DNA from: Styela clava
Taxonomy: Eukaryota > Chordata > Ascidiacea > Stolidobranchia > Styelidae
Length of the DNA: 64,000 bases
Assembly: GCF_964204865.1 (NCBI RefSeq)
Contig: NC_135250.1
Span: 9,052,001 to 9,116,000 of the forward strand
Direction of reading: 5' to 3'
The notes under the pieces were generated by a model. That model ran no database searches, was not told the DNA's origin, and saw only the letters and a list, made by a program, of their open reading frames with translations. The position numbers and the translations under genes were made by a program. Shown piece after piece: positions 13,535-24,916 of this stretch. How positions within the stretch are numbered: position 1 is the first letter of the stretch; each line of letters begins with the position of its first letter.

Positions 13535-13876
13535 CGGCGGTGTGGCTCAAAGGGCTAAGCGTTAGGAATACGCTCGCCACCGCACCTCTAATTACTCTGC
13601 GTGGGTTCGCATGTTCGAATCCCATGCAGGGATGGTTATGTGCGAGAGGATTGCTGGACTCCTCGCCGTCATTGGGTGGTTCACGTAACCGCTGGTCGGT
13701 TGCGGCTTCTTCCACCACCAAGTCTATGCTTCCAAAGACAAACAATATGACTAATCCCATACCCGACTTGGAATGGTAACCGGACGAGAGGCTGTGGTTC
13801 GCCATATGGATAAGCCGTCTTATCGACTTTCCTCTTCCCCATGATAAATATTAAATCATATCCTATCATATCATAT
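13535..13876 (+). mobile_element. tRNA-derived SINE, copy 2
   Basis: The head starts CGGCGGTGTGGCTCAAAGGG, like the 5' half of a class II tRNA with an A-box-like TGTGGCTCAAAGGGCT. A B box GTTCGAATCCC follows about 75 nt later. The body contains GGTTCACGTAACCGCTGGTC and AAGCCGTCTTATCGAC, and the tail is a degenerate run of TATCCTATCATATC. Together with copy 1 it forms an imperfect inverted pair that could pair in RNA or single-stranded DNA. Open frames across it (13380-13805, 13540-13779) are incidental. Confidence 0.85.
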
Positions 13877-14184
13877 GTAAATCATAAGCGATTTTCCTCA
13901 ACAACAACGTCCACCTAAAGCTTAAACAACAACAAGAATTATCTACAGTTCCATTTCGTGTCCAAACTATATAAGATTAACAGCCGGAGAACACCGAGCG
14001 TCGTGTTTTTAAATAATACATGAACAACAAAATAATCTAAAAAACCCGAAGAAATTGTAATATATTCTAGCTAGTATATATTTACGATTCTACTCATTGA
14101 CTATATGCGCGATACCGCTATGTACCCATACCGTAATATGTTTAATACTACGCTGCCGAGTTTTATCAGCATACAGGCGGGGAC

Positions 14185-14948
14185 GGTCTTACTACTTACT
14201 GAATACAGCGCGAAACACCGCAAAGAGCGCGAAACAGCGCAAAAGAGCGCGAAACAGCGCAAAACAGAGGGAAACAGCGCAAAATAGTGGGGAAACAGCG
14301 CGAAAGAGCGCAAAACAGAGGGAAACAGTGTGAAGCAGAAAAAAATTTTGTAATGAGTTCGGGGCACCTTGTTTTGAGTTGGATTACCACGGCAGCAAAT
14401 TAAAAACACAAACCAACGTATGTAGCCAGTAATGCTGTAATGGCAGGTCTGCCCCTGCTGGTGACACATTTTGGGTACTATAATTTAGAACATTTTCCAT
14501 GTGGATATGGTTGGCTTTAGGGTTAGGGTTAGGTAAAAAGGGACCTCCAGAAGTATGTGCACCAAGATGGCGCACAACCTGAAAATAGCATGTGTGTGTG
14601 TGTGTGTAGCGGAATCAGGTTGTGCGACATATTGGTGCACATACTTCTGGAGCACCAAAAAGATAGATAAAATTTCGCATGATGACCAATAATCCGGTAC
14701 ATAACCTTGTAAATATGCCGGAAATAGCGCCATAAAACCATAGCGAGAGGCGCCGTGGTTCTTTCGTGGCAGGAGGTGGTAATGACTGCGTCTCCTGTTT
14801 TGCGCTGTTTCCCTCTGTTTTGCGCTGGTTTCCTTCTGTTTCGCGCTGTTTTCCTCCGTTTTGCGCTGTTTCGCGCTATTTCGCGCTCTGTTGCGCTGTT
14901 TTGCGCTTTTTGCGGTGTTTCGCGCTGTATTCAGTAAGTAGTAAGACC
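14185..14948. mobile_element. Inverted-repeat element with GCGAAACAGCGC arms
   Basis: The left arm (14185-about 14330) starts GGTCTTACTACTTACTGAAT and continues as irregular units of GCGAAACAGCGCAAAAGAGC. The right arm (about 14800-14948) is its inverse and ends TTCAGTAAGTAGTAAGACC. The 450-bp centre (about 14385-14795) is homologous to 32262-32577 and has its own MITE inserted at 14541-14656. No transposase is encoded. The plus- and minus-strand open frames here are translations of the repeat arms. Confidence 0.75.
14541..14656. mobile_element. Foldback MITE nested in the larger element
   Basis: Arms of about 40 bp read GGACCTCCAGAAGTATGTGC, continuing CACCAAGATGGCGCACAACC, and return inverted at about 14617-14656. 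A TG microsatellite (14590-14607) forms the loop. The same MITE family is at 55529-55640. The homologous region near 32430-32445 lacks the insertion and marks the empty site. The flanking AAAAAG repeat is consistent with a target duplication. Confidence 0.85.
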
Positions 14949-15212
14949 CTGGAAGTTCAGTCATGTATTTAGATACAGTAGATAAATAAGATAAGGATAT
15001 CTTTGATCGGCAGGTACAGGTTTATTGTAATGAATCATAAATGTTTTCATAAATGCAGAAATAGCAAATAGGGCTGTTGGGTGTCTTCAATCATATCCGC
15101 AGTACTGCAGTATGGATCTATTTTCATTGAAATTTTGAGATATGTCACTTCAGACTTTTAATACCATGAAGATGTTTTTAAAATAATGTTATACCTTTTT
15201 GGCTCTGTAATA

Positions 15213-15498
15213 CAGTGGTTCTCAAACGGTGGGGCGTGTCTCACAAGGGGGCAGGCGTAGACAATTTTTAGGGGGGGGGGTCGGGATGGGCGTAAAGCTA
15301 AATAAAAAATATTTGTTATATTTGATCTTGCCCGCCTTGTTTTGGATATTCACATTTCAAAACTTTTCATTTATTTCACTATTTACATTCCATCCATGTA
15401 TTTTCATTGTGTTTTTTGATTAAAACATACCTTTGCCTTACTATCTGTTATTTGTAGCTCGTGGGGTTGGCGCGGCTTAAAAAGTTTGAGAACCACTG
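15213..15498. mobile_element. hAT-like MITE (CAGTGGTTCTCAAAC ends)
   Basis: Left end CAGTGGTTCTCAAACGGTGG; right end, inverted, CAGTGGTTCTCAAACTTTTT. The flanks CTGTAATA and CTCTAATA match at seven of eight positions. The 286-bp interior encodes nothing. The end sequence is of the kind found in Charlie-type hAT elements of vertebrates. Confidence 0.85.
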
Positions 15499-16187
15499 CT
15501 CTAATACATTGATCATGTCATTATTAATTTTACATAGCAAATCTCAATCAAAGGATAATACCAATGTCCAAGTCTTAAACGTTTAGTTTGGTATTAGAGC
15601 GCTCTTATGCTTGCTCTATATCAGTAAGTGCACCGTATTCTTGTTCTATAAATGCAGGAGGTTCAGAGACTGTAAAATCAGAGTATTACATGTATTACCA
15701 GGGTGAAATTGACATATTCAAACAATACTTTTTCATTGAATGGCTCATTTTTTGTTAATTTTAGTTTCCAAATTGCAAAATTGTGTTGTATTCATTTACA
15801 TTAATACACTTCCATATTACTGTATTATCTGACGTCATTTGCTGATGAACTCAGCAAAAACAGTGACGCTGATGACTTTTTAGTCATTCGCGAGTCCTTG
15901 TCAAATGCAGTTAAAATATTGTATGCCTATTTCTATAATTGTTCAATTTATTTGTGTTTGTTCAAACAATTTTTCATGCATGATGAAAATTTCTTCGGAG
16001 TACTCTGAGTAGAAAGTTTTTCAATTCCCTAATCCAGCAATCTCAAAAACAAAACATAATTTACCAATTTTAGGCAAAATATTAAACTGTAAATTTAATG
16101 AATTCAGATTTGTAATAAATGAACTTAATCAGATACTGGTGGTAACCTGTAGGTACTGTAATGAGTGGATATTGAGCGCAAACGAGC
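15499..16187. other. Intergenic and probable promoter of the PHETA-like gene
   Basis: No gene seen. The start ATG at 16188 is preceded by AT-rich sequence, and no clear TATA box or splice acceptor was identified close to it. Confidence 0.4.
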
Positions 16188-18927
16188 ATGAAAATTAATG
16201 AGAAGGCTTTATCGGCGTTTGCAAACTGCAATATATGTTCAGATAAAGAAGGATGGTTATGGAAAAAGGGTGAACTGAATACAAGCTATCAAAAAAGATG
16301 GTGTGTACTACGTGGCAACTTACTTTTCTACTTTGATAAAAGGTAACATATGAATGTATCCAATTGTCCCGATTTAGGTGATGAGGTCAAAGACGTTATT
16401 TCGAATATATTTCATGCCCATGCAAAGTAGAATTATTTAATTTAAGAACAAGAGCTGAGAGATGAAGTCTCATTTTTCCAAATCAAACTTCCCTTTAATT
16501 AGTACCGATAATAAAATTTTCCATATCATTATTGTGTTTGATCGTGCCATACTGTATTGATCATTGTGGCGAATTGCAATAACAATACCAAATTAAGATG
16601 AAATGTCTCACGGTGTGCATGATATTTTCAGTACCTGACTGGCTATGAGCAAAATAAATTGAAATAAGACTAATTATATATATTTTTACTATGTTTCCCT
16701 TCGAGTGAATAGTTGTGGCTTGTATTTTTTAGCCATGTGGGACTATTGAAAACCCTTGACGGCATTAACCAATATGTATTTAGATATCTTTTTCTAATTA
16801 GTATCAAGCTATAAGTCATAGAAATTTTATTATCATAAATTGTAAACTCGCCTTTTTATTGATTTTGACTCAAGTTTAATGTTGCTCAAACCTATAGTAA
16901 TTACTCCCACCTCTTCCAGAAAGTGAGTCATCAATAAAAAAGTTGTTTAAGCTGTGTTGTTTTCATCATAGTCATTTTTTATATAACTTATAAGCTGGGC
17001 TCCATACCATGTTTAGGTGTTGAATATATATGAATTAAACTTAAGTATTAGAAAATTGTAAATGTGAATACATAATCAGATGGTTAAGAGCTGGAGCTAC
17101 CATCTAATATCATAATCTTGGCTCCAGCTCCCCAGCCCAGGTTATAAGTACAATGTATTAAATATTGATTATTCCAGTCCTACTAGATTCCACTCTATTA
17201 ATAATTATATCTAGAGATCAATGCTTCTTGTTGGGTTTCACATCAGCAACGGTTTTATTAACAGTAATATTTCGATATATTCTAATTCTTTATCCTAGAT
17301 ATGACAAGGATCCAATTGGTGTTATAGTTCTTGAAAATTGTACAGTTCAACTAGCAGAAGGTGGAGATTCTTCCTACACATTTTCTATTATATTTCTTGG
17401 GAATGGCATGAGAACTTACAAACTTGTAGCAGATGATGAAGAATCATGCAATGATTGGATAAAATCATTGTCACTATGCAGTTTTAGGTATCAATATTCC
17501 TATAAATTAAATCCTAGTTTTATTCTCTCATCATTAGAAAATTTTGGTAATTACCGGTGAGTCCTAAGTGAAAATGTTAGGATTGAGCTTTTTACTATAT
17601 CAGATTAATGTCAGATTAATGATTCCATTGGTTCTGATTTTTATTACAACTCAGTATTTTTAATCTGTTTAAATGTAGTATCCGGAGTATAGTTTACTGG
17701 TCAGACAACTCAGCGGGTCAGAGGTCGTTGAACCGCACCGATGAAAATAATCTCATCCTGGCGAACTAGCGTACGGCAGCTTGTTGCTTTCGTAGCCTAA
17801 GCTAGACTGCTGTCGAATCGTAGGAAATAAGGAACACATTTCATTATAGTTTCGAGGGAAATGAATTTACTTCCCACTTCAGCTATTGTACTATGTAAAA
17901 CTGGTGTTCTTATTTTCATCACGACTTGGTAATTGCTTCAATATTCAGTTCTCTAATTTCTTCTAGATATTTGAAAATACTGGTGGAAGAATTAGAAGAA
18001 AAATCAAATCAAACTAAATACCAACCAACATTGCTTATTCCAGGTACACCATTTTGTTGATAGTGATATATGGTGTTTTTTTGGGCGTATTACTATGCTT
18101 CTGTAAACACGCTATGCTATGAAAATATTTTTTTATAAAGAACAACTTATGATGACATAGGTATGATAGGGATATATGTTAAAGGCGTTCTGGAATAATA
18201 TTTTTAAATGTGTAATATTGGTCATAGTCAAAAACGAATTCACACAAAACCATTGTAAATTCATAAAAATAAATCTAATGAAATATCTTATTATATATAT
18301 TGAATTATATAATCCGCAATATCAAATTAGTCAACTAATTGTTTCCTCTACTAACTATTTTTCAAATGAAGATATTCCGCATTGTTCCGAAATGGATTAA
18401 TTATATGAACATTTGAATTGTTTGACATCCCTTGTTGAACCGTTCAACCTCCCCTTGTTCACAGTGTTATTCAATAAGAAGGTAATTATCTGCTTTCTTT
18501 AGTTTTAAAATTTCTCTCAATATCTTTAAATGTAGATTCCCAGCAAATTCCCTTAGTAAGGGGTCTAAAGAATGCTGCAAGCACAGAAGATATATCAAAA
18601 GGGAGAGTCAAGACTACAAAAAAGATCACCAAATCAAGTTCGGAAAAAAGTTTGCAAAATTTAATTGACACTGATGAAAAGCCTCTAAAAATAGTTAACA
18701 CTTCTTTGGACGGTGCAAAAACCAAAACAATATTTTATCCTCTTTTGTCGCAACCACATACCCTCCTCAAAGTTGAGTATGGGGGTAAAGGCAAAACTAA
18801 AAAGCAGACATTTCTAGCCTCAAACAAATCGAAAATACCTACTTTAACTTCCGCAAATAGGTCATTTGTTGCAATGCATGAGTACTTTCGTCAGGGCATT
18901 GAAGAATTAGCTGTTTCGTTGTCCTGA
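16188..18927 (+). CDS. PHETA1: PHETA/sesquipedalian-type PH-domain protein (270 aa, 4 exons)
   Basis: Exons: 16188-16342, 17299-17487, 17967-18043 and 18536-18927; phases agree and the stop is TGA. The N-terminus MKINEKALSAF matches the start of PHETA (FAM109/Ses) proteins. Residues about 22-125 are a PH domain (GWLWKKGELNTSYQKRWCVL, GVIVLENCTVQLAE, ending with the W of NDWIKSL). A short acidic helix (YLKILVEELEE) follows, as in the family. Near the C-terminus SFVAMHEYF carries F251 and H255 in the F-x3-H spacing of the F&H motif, which in PHETA1/2 binds OCRL and INPP5B. Known family members act on endosome-to-Golgi traffic and receptor recycling. Length fits human PHETA1/2 (about 250-260 aa). 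One pre-duplication gene is expected in an invertebrate, so the symbol stands for PHETA1/2. Confidence 0.92.
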
Positions 18928-19571
18928 CTGGTAAATAATTATTATAAAAACAATCTTTATATAAATAAATTGCATGTGAAGGGAACAAAGTGTGTTGCAA
19001 AACTCCTTCTAACCAATATGCATATATAATCAGATTACTGAACACTCCGAGACATGCCAAACGCTTGCCTCTATTAATCCTGGTTCTCAGAGGTGCAAAA
19101 TTACCTGTTTCTTTCGCATTGCAAGAATGATTTGTTTACTATCTAATATCTATTTATCTATATTATATATGCACTTTAATCAAGCTAAATGTATAATTTT
19201 GGTTTCCCATACGGATGTGGATGGGTGCTTTGTTTCATGTGTAGCAAATTTTTTAATAAATTTCGCTTGTTCAAACTTATTGAATATTATTTAACTCCAG
19301 GGTAGGATCACGTAGTGGTTAAAATGGGACTATGTTGGGATCGTTGACATCTCAGATCCCTCACAAGGTTTGGCTTCCTCCAAAAATGGTGACCGCTTAC
19401 AGTTGGTGCTTATGCAGGGGATTTCTTCGTGGGTGATTGGTGGTAGAAGAGTGATCGATTCGTTAAAAGGTATTTCCTTATTTATCCACGAGAGTGGATG
19501 CGTACAACGTAAATTTAAACAGATATATAAAACCTGTATGACCATATAATTCTATGTTAAACCTATTTGTT
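18928..19571. other. Convergent 3' region, no gene seen
   Basis: This lies between the stop of the PHETA-like gene (+) and the stop of the 138-aa gene (-). It holds an AATAAA near 18963 that could serve the PHETA gene. A stretch near 19300-19420 (GTAGTGGTTAAAATGGGACT and onwards) resembles an old repeat but was not resolved. Confidence 0.4.
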
Positions 19572-20263
19572 TTATGTCTGCTGATTCTCATCAATGAGTT
19601 GTTGCTGTAGACTGTGCGCTTGGTTCATCTTTGATACGATAACGATGCGTTCAATGTCACCCATGGTTTCAGCAACAACTCTTGGTTGCTGCCCGTTATT
19701 CTTTTGAAATTCAAAAAGACCAACACTGCAGAGATTAGACAAACTGTGCTTACACCACTAGATTTTTGAATTTCAACATTGCAGCCACATTCCCATATAA
19801 ATTTCTTTATTGAAAAACACTTCTCTAATATTTTAAAAAATAAAGGTTATCCATCTTTAAAGACTTTAAATTTATATTGATTGATCCATTATTTGATTAA
19901 TTACCAACGCACACAATTACCACTAGTTACTCTACTTAGGTTGGAACCCTCAAATAATTCCTAGTTTATCAGAATTACCTCCTCTTTTGAAGTATATTAC
20001 CAGATTTTGACCGGTAATCGAGGCACTGTGATGTTAGCAAATAAAAGTTTATTGGAAAGGAGTTTTATTACAGAAGCTTGACGTTTGCTATAATCTTTTG
20101 GAAACCAATGGATTCTTAGCGGAGCAGCATTCACTGTATCTTGACTTGAAAGCATCAGGGTATGATTCCGAAGATAAGGGACATTTTCTTTTGTGGGGAA
20201 TCTACTCGCGTCTGTACGGCAATGTCGAAAAGCCAGGGTCTGGTTCATAATGATCAACTCCAT
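19572..20263 (-). CDS. Hypothetical protein, two exons (138 aa)
   Basis: Exon 1 is 20263-20001 (263 nt) ending ATCTG|GTAATA. Exon 2 is 19725-19572 after CTCTGCAG and ends with TAA. Phases agree (2 nt carried over) and the total is 417 nt. The start ATG lies 16 nt after a CATTGCAG acceptor, as in other genes here. The protein is basic in the middle (WFPKDYSKRQASVIKLL) and polar at its end (SLQQQLIDENQQT), with no signal peptide or membrane segment. Codon use and the clean junction argue for a real gene, but I do not recognise the family. It lies downstream of FBXL6 on the same strand, with a MITE between them. Confidence 0.6.
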
Positions 20264-20590
20264 CTTTCTACTTTACATGCTGCAATGCAATTGTTATCTT
20301 TCCAGTATTTCTAAACAACACACTAGAAACTATATTATTAAGACTAAACCTGTGAAAAGAAGAACTTGAGATAGTAAGTAGCCTAGTCGTGGAGAAAACA
20401 CTTCACACAGTGGTCACCAGCTTCACACAGTGGAAAACAGAAAAATAAAGAATGATTTTTAAGGAAAATTGGCAATATAGCAGTAGAATTTCTAAAGTTA
20501 AAGCAGCATTTTGCACTAGAAGCCCCAGTTTGGGGTTAAGTTCTAATAGATATAAAATAATGTTAATATAACGAGATAGAAATACTAGAC

Positions 20591-20971
20591 CAGGGTGGTC
20601 CAAACCCAGGCCCGCGGGCCACATGTGGCTCGCCGCTTCATTATCTGTGGCCCGCGTCACATTTCGTCATAAAATTATTCAGAAAAATCTTTTGACATAT
20701 TGTCATCACTAATGTCATTAAATAGTTTTATGGCTACCTGGGGAAATTAGCAAAGTTGAATGATGTGCTTGGCAGTCTATGTTATCTAGCTTTCTAACTT
20801 TTTGGTCGGGAATATATGATAACAATATTGGCATCATAGTAAACTAAAAATCGAATGGCTATGCCTGATGACTATGTGATTGCACAATAAAAGTGTTTGT
20901 TTTGTATTGCACTGTTTACCTACTCTTGGCACTATTGTGGCCGGCGGAGCCGACAACCTTGGACCACCCTG
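20591..20971. mobile_element. hAT-like MITE with perfect 8-bp target duplication
   Basis: Left end CAGGGTGGTCCAAACCCAGG; right end, inverted, CAGGGTGGTCCAAGGTTGTC. TACTAGAC flanks both sides exactly (20583-20590 and 20972-20979). The ends include GGCCCGCGGGCCACATGTGG, typical of hAT-like MITEs in animals. Length is 381 bp with no coding capacity. It lies between FBXL6 and the 138-aa gene. Confidence 0.92.
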
Positions 20972-21131
20972 TACTAGACACTCATAAAATTGCCTGATTT
21001 GAAATACTTAGATTAATAGAGTAATTAATAAGGAGGTGTTGAGATGCAGTGGCTGCCAAAACTTAACCTGGAGATATTTGAAGATTGCTATTCAAATACA
21101 GATTTACTTGAAGATTTCACCCATATTTCAA

Positions 21132-22586
21132 CTATGTATGTCGTCTTCCCTGCTGATGTAATTGTCTCAAGCTTTCTTTTATTTGTGCTAATTGATCTTT
21201 CTCCCATCTTTTTCTTAAACATTTCGGTAGACAATGGCAGACATCCAAATTCAATACTTGTATATTTGTAAGACAGTAATGGAGAAGCAGTTCTAAAACT
21301 CGAGCTGAAATGTTGGTGTAGCGCACAGAAAGAATGGAAATTGACTGCCAATACATTATATCTACACAGGAATATAGTTCTGCATTTAAATCTCCATAAT
21401 TATCCAGATGGAATTCTTTTAAAGATCCACTAACATGAAGCAATAGAGTAGAGAAGCTTGATCCATAAAATCCTGATATGTCGAGAAATTCAATTTTACG
21501 ACAGTTTTCCAGAGAGGGGATTAAATGGTAAACATTCATTCTACGATTATGCAAATTGACGGTCCTTATGTTAGGACTTTTTGAAAAAATTGAGGTGAGC
21601 ATTCGATTATCTGTTTCTTTAACATAAAAATAATCATTAACAGACAAATTCAAATCTTCTAATTCTGGGAAATCAACTTCCAGACAATCACTGCTATCCA
21701 AATGCATGTTTATTAAGTGCAGCACCCTCAAAGGTTTCAATTTTTTTATATTGGATATGCGAAAAGTTCTGCCGCATTCAATTTTTAGAACTGTAAGATT
21801 CTTCAGATGGTTGAGAGAGATTTGTAAATTACGCGGAAATTCAGGATTGATCATTACAAGACGTGTTAGTTGTTCAGCCGCTCCTAAGAATGGAGATACA
21901 TACAAGGATGGTTTTCTAAAAAAGTTTAAAATATCCACATATTAACACAAAAATATATTACCAAACTAACCTGACAAGATTTTTCTGATGTCGAAGGTAG
22001 GAATTGATGTATGACATATACAAAATTCTTGGAGTGACGACAAATGTCGATCTACTATAGCTTGCAAGCAATTCTTCATAGAAATTGAGCCACATCTTTG
22101 AATTGAAAGTACCCGAATCCTTCTTGCATAATTAGATATCGTTTTTATAATAATTGGAGCAACCATGGGCAACTCATCGCATACTAAATTCTCCACAGAG
22201 CAAAAATGAGCTCCTGCCATTAATCTGAACGACTTCACATTATTTTTAAATCCCCGTTGACTTTTCAACACATATGGAGCAAAATGTAAATTGGACCATA
22301 AAAATGGTATATTTGCAGTCATTCTCCAGTGTCTGCAAACCTTGGATAACCGTAGAAGGCAAGGCAATGCTCCAGTATCTTGGTTTACTAGATATCCAAA
22401 TATTTTCACCAAAACCTCTGCAGGCAAATATGCCCACTGGCTTTGAACTCGTTTTGCACGCTTGTGACGCAATTGTGTTTCTCCAGGCCCAGGCAGTGAG
22501 ACAATGTTACACAAGTTATTTCGTCTTCTTTTCAATGGTGGTGTTTCATTATTGTTTTCATCCAGTTGAGTCCTTTTTGTATCCAT
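21132..22586 (-). CDS. FBXL6: F-box and leucine-rich repeat protein, FBXL6-like (455 aa)
   Basis: Exon 1 is 22586-21971 (TTGTCAG|GTTAGT); exon 2 is 21883-21132 after ATTCTTAG. The intron is 87 bp and phase is kept (1 nt carried over). A nearer AG at about 21919 would break the frame, so I chose the later one. The N-terminus is basic (KRRR). The F-box spans about 53-98 (LPAEVLVKIFGYL, then VCRHWRMTANIPFLW), followed by leucine-rich repeats. The last residues, CHCLPKCLRKRW and onwards, match the FBXL6 C-terminus (CRCLPRGLKRAY). F-box proteins link substrates to SKP1-CUL1 ubiquitin ligases; FBXL6 substrates here are unknown. The ATG lies 24 nt after TTTTATTTAG, a possible cis- or trans-splice acceptor. 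Confidence 0.88.
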
Positions 22587-22777
22587 GGCTCTAGTCGTAT
22601 AACTAGTAACCTAAATAAAACTTAATTACAAGTACAATTGAATAATTTACCACTTCAGGTTTTGATTCAAGAAGAAATCGATTAAACTCAACTTTTTCTG
22701 GTCCACAGACTTTACAGACCCCAATGACAATTTGAGTTATGATTTTATTTTCAGTCACCTAGAGAATTGTATATAAA

Positions 22778-23113
22778 GGATAGGATTTACATATATTTAT
22801 CCCGGGTATGGGTGAGCCGATAATACGGCTTGATCATATGGTGAACCACGGCCTCTCGTCCGGTTACCAGTCCACGTCGGGTATGGGATTACTGTTAGCC
22901 AGTTATTTTGTTTTCGGAAGCATGGACTTGATGGTGGAGGAAGCCGTAACCGACCAGCGATTACGTGAACCACCCTACAGCGGCGAGGAGTCCAGCAATC
23001 CTCTCGCACATAATCAACCTTGCATGGGATTCGAACCTGTAAACCCACGAAGGGTAATCAGAGATGCGGTGGCGAGCGTATTCCTAACGCTTAGCACGAT
23101 GCGCCACACCGCC
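22778..23113 (-). mobile_element. tRNA-derived SINE, copy 3
   Basis: Tail GGATAGGATTTACATA at the left and tRNA-like head CGGCGGTGTGGCGC (inverted) at the right. The B box lies at about 23030-23040 (TTCGAACC). It is intact along its length with moderate divergence, and sits upstream of FBXL6. Open frames over it (22808-23119 +, 22797-23048 -) only translate the SINE. Confidence 0.85.
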
Positions 23114-23769
23114 GGGTAAGTAATACGGTAACAAAGTTAAATGTGGATTTAGTATGGTAGGCTACCAGTTACCCAGTCTGGATTTCATGGCCTTTTTGAA
23201 CGAGAAATCGGGCGTGCAATCAGAAATTCCCGCGTGCAAATAAGAATTCCTGGCGTGCAATTATAGCTCACGACGTGCAAAACAACTGCACTCGCGTGCA
23301 ACTGACTTTGACATCAGATACCTCTCAATACATCCGCGTAAAATTACCGGTATCGGATAAAAAATACGTTGAATCAGAGAAAAAATGGACGTTTGACCTT
23401 TGACCCCAAACATTATTTCTACTGTTTGTCGCTAATTTTGAGAGTGTTTGTGCGACTTTGGATACCGGTACTGTTCAGTACATCCGCGTAAAATTATTGG
23501 ATAAAAAATACGTTGAACCAGAGCAAAATGGACATACTTTGTCATTAATTTTGGTATTGTTTTTACGTAGAATCAATGACATTAAACAACATGATAGGCA
23601 ACTCTGACGTCACTCCGTAAGACTACAAGCGAAAGATTGTATTTCATGATACGCTCCAATGCACATATTTCTCGTCGCCCTTCGCGACCGTTTTCAGCTC
23701 GCTTTTGCTACTTGGCGCCTTCCTTACGTGTAGTACTTGCCTTTTTGCGACTGTAACGAAAGAAAATAA

Positions 23770-23932
23770 TCTCTATATCCAAAAAGTTTTACTCACTTGG
23801 AAAGCTGGAATGGCAGACAAGCTGTAAAGAGCAATTCTGGACATCATAGACGTTTTTTATCAGAGAAGATTACAAACGCGATAGCGGAAAGATTTGTGCG
23901 GAACATTTTGCAGATAATAAAAATTTCAAGGT
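23770..23932 (+). pseudogene. Degenerate THAP-domain exon (transposase relic)
   Basis: The clearest part reads REDYKRDSGKICAEHFADNK, matching the end of a THAP domain where Cys and EHF bind zinc and close the fold. Upstream, a W-containing stretch (KKFYSLGKLEWQTSCKEQF) fits the middle of the domain, but an in-frame TAG and probable frameshifts break it and the first cysteine pair is not clear. The frame ends at AATTTCAAG|GTTAGT, a good donor. It lies inside the 4.8-kb element, whose transposase it may have belonged to. Confidence 0.4.
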
Positions 23933-24916
23933 TAGTAATTTTAATGTTTGCGCTTAAACATTGAAATTTCATTTAAAGAGGGTGTCATACAGGACAGTAA
24001 AACTGTTTTTACTTCTCCTAACGGTGCTGTGATACAATTCCATAACACAAAGTTTGCACCTATCGAACTTGCTTTTGTAGGTGAATTAATTAGACATATT
24101 ACATATTCAGTTAATCGTAGGTAACATTGCTGGTACATAATGCCTCGTAGATAGCTTTGTTTAAATTTAGGAATTCAGCTCATTAATTAATGATGTGATA
24201 ATTAATCATTCAGCCCACTAATTAATATTATCTTCTATGCAGGAGGTTGCAGGGCCGAATTCAACTTGCAGCCTTACCGATCACCTGACCATGCTCATTT
24301 AGTTTGGCTCGAGCAAGTCTTCTTGAAAGACTTGTGTGAATGGAAACTACCTATATGTTTTGCATTCCTCCGATTTTAGAAGACAAATTTATTCTGAGGG
24401 ATTTCGCATATAATTCTCATTGGTCGTTGGCTGTTTATATTTCCTATTAATTGTGGATTCTGATTATAACAAAGAGTTAAAAAAAAATGACGTAATTTAC
24501 TGGCACCTCTTTCTTGTCCATACTCCAAGCTGAGGTAATAAACAAGACAATACATTTATGTCATCTGGAAGCAAAATATGCACACTAATTAATAGTTTGA
24601 CACATTGAGATAACACATCATCAGAAAATACAAGTTAAAGATATGTATGACCATCACATGGTATTTAAAATTAAAAAATAATTAATAGCGGCTGTGGAGT
24701 ATGAAAAATTCAAGACAAAGAAAAGAACATAAGTTTATAGCTCATGAACTCTTAATTTTGCCTCCATTGCTTTGTGAAGGCCAATATATTTCGAGTGGCT
24801 GAATTAGTTTACCTTTATGATAACAACGATTTTGTATTTAATATAGCAAGATTTTTTTCAATTTGATTGAAGTGATATTATTTCCCAAAGCAATGCTTGG
24901 ATCGTCTAGAATAGAT

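Noticed and set aside
13535-13640. Possible functional class II tRNA gene (head of SINE copy 2)
   Set aside because: A and B boxes are present, but the acceptor stem does not pair convincingly and the same sequence continues into a repeated body with a GGATA tail.
13380-13805. 141-aa minus-strand open frame, with similar frames at 22808-23119, 31356-31670, 31429-31881 and 53084-53333
   Set aside because: All lie over copies of the tRNA-derived SINE, in either orientation. Their shared peptide (for example NTLATAPLITLRGFA) is only the SINE head translated.
14515-14535. TTAGGG repeats resembling telomere (also near 32418 and 48945)
   Set aside because: Only two or three units, each inside a dispersed repeat; not a telomere or a fusion site.
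14101-14964. Overlapping open frames of 60-159 aa on both strands
   Set aside because: They translate the GCGAAACAGCGC repeat arms and the nested MITE, giving low-complexity peptides.
21919-21938. Nearer acceptor (CTTTTTTAG) for FBXL6 exon 2
   Set aside because: It looks good as a splice site but shifts the frame; the ATTCTTAG at 21884-21891 keeps phase and gives the FBXL6 alignment.
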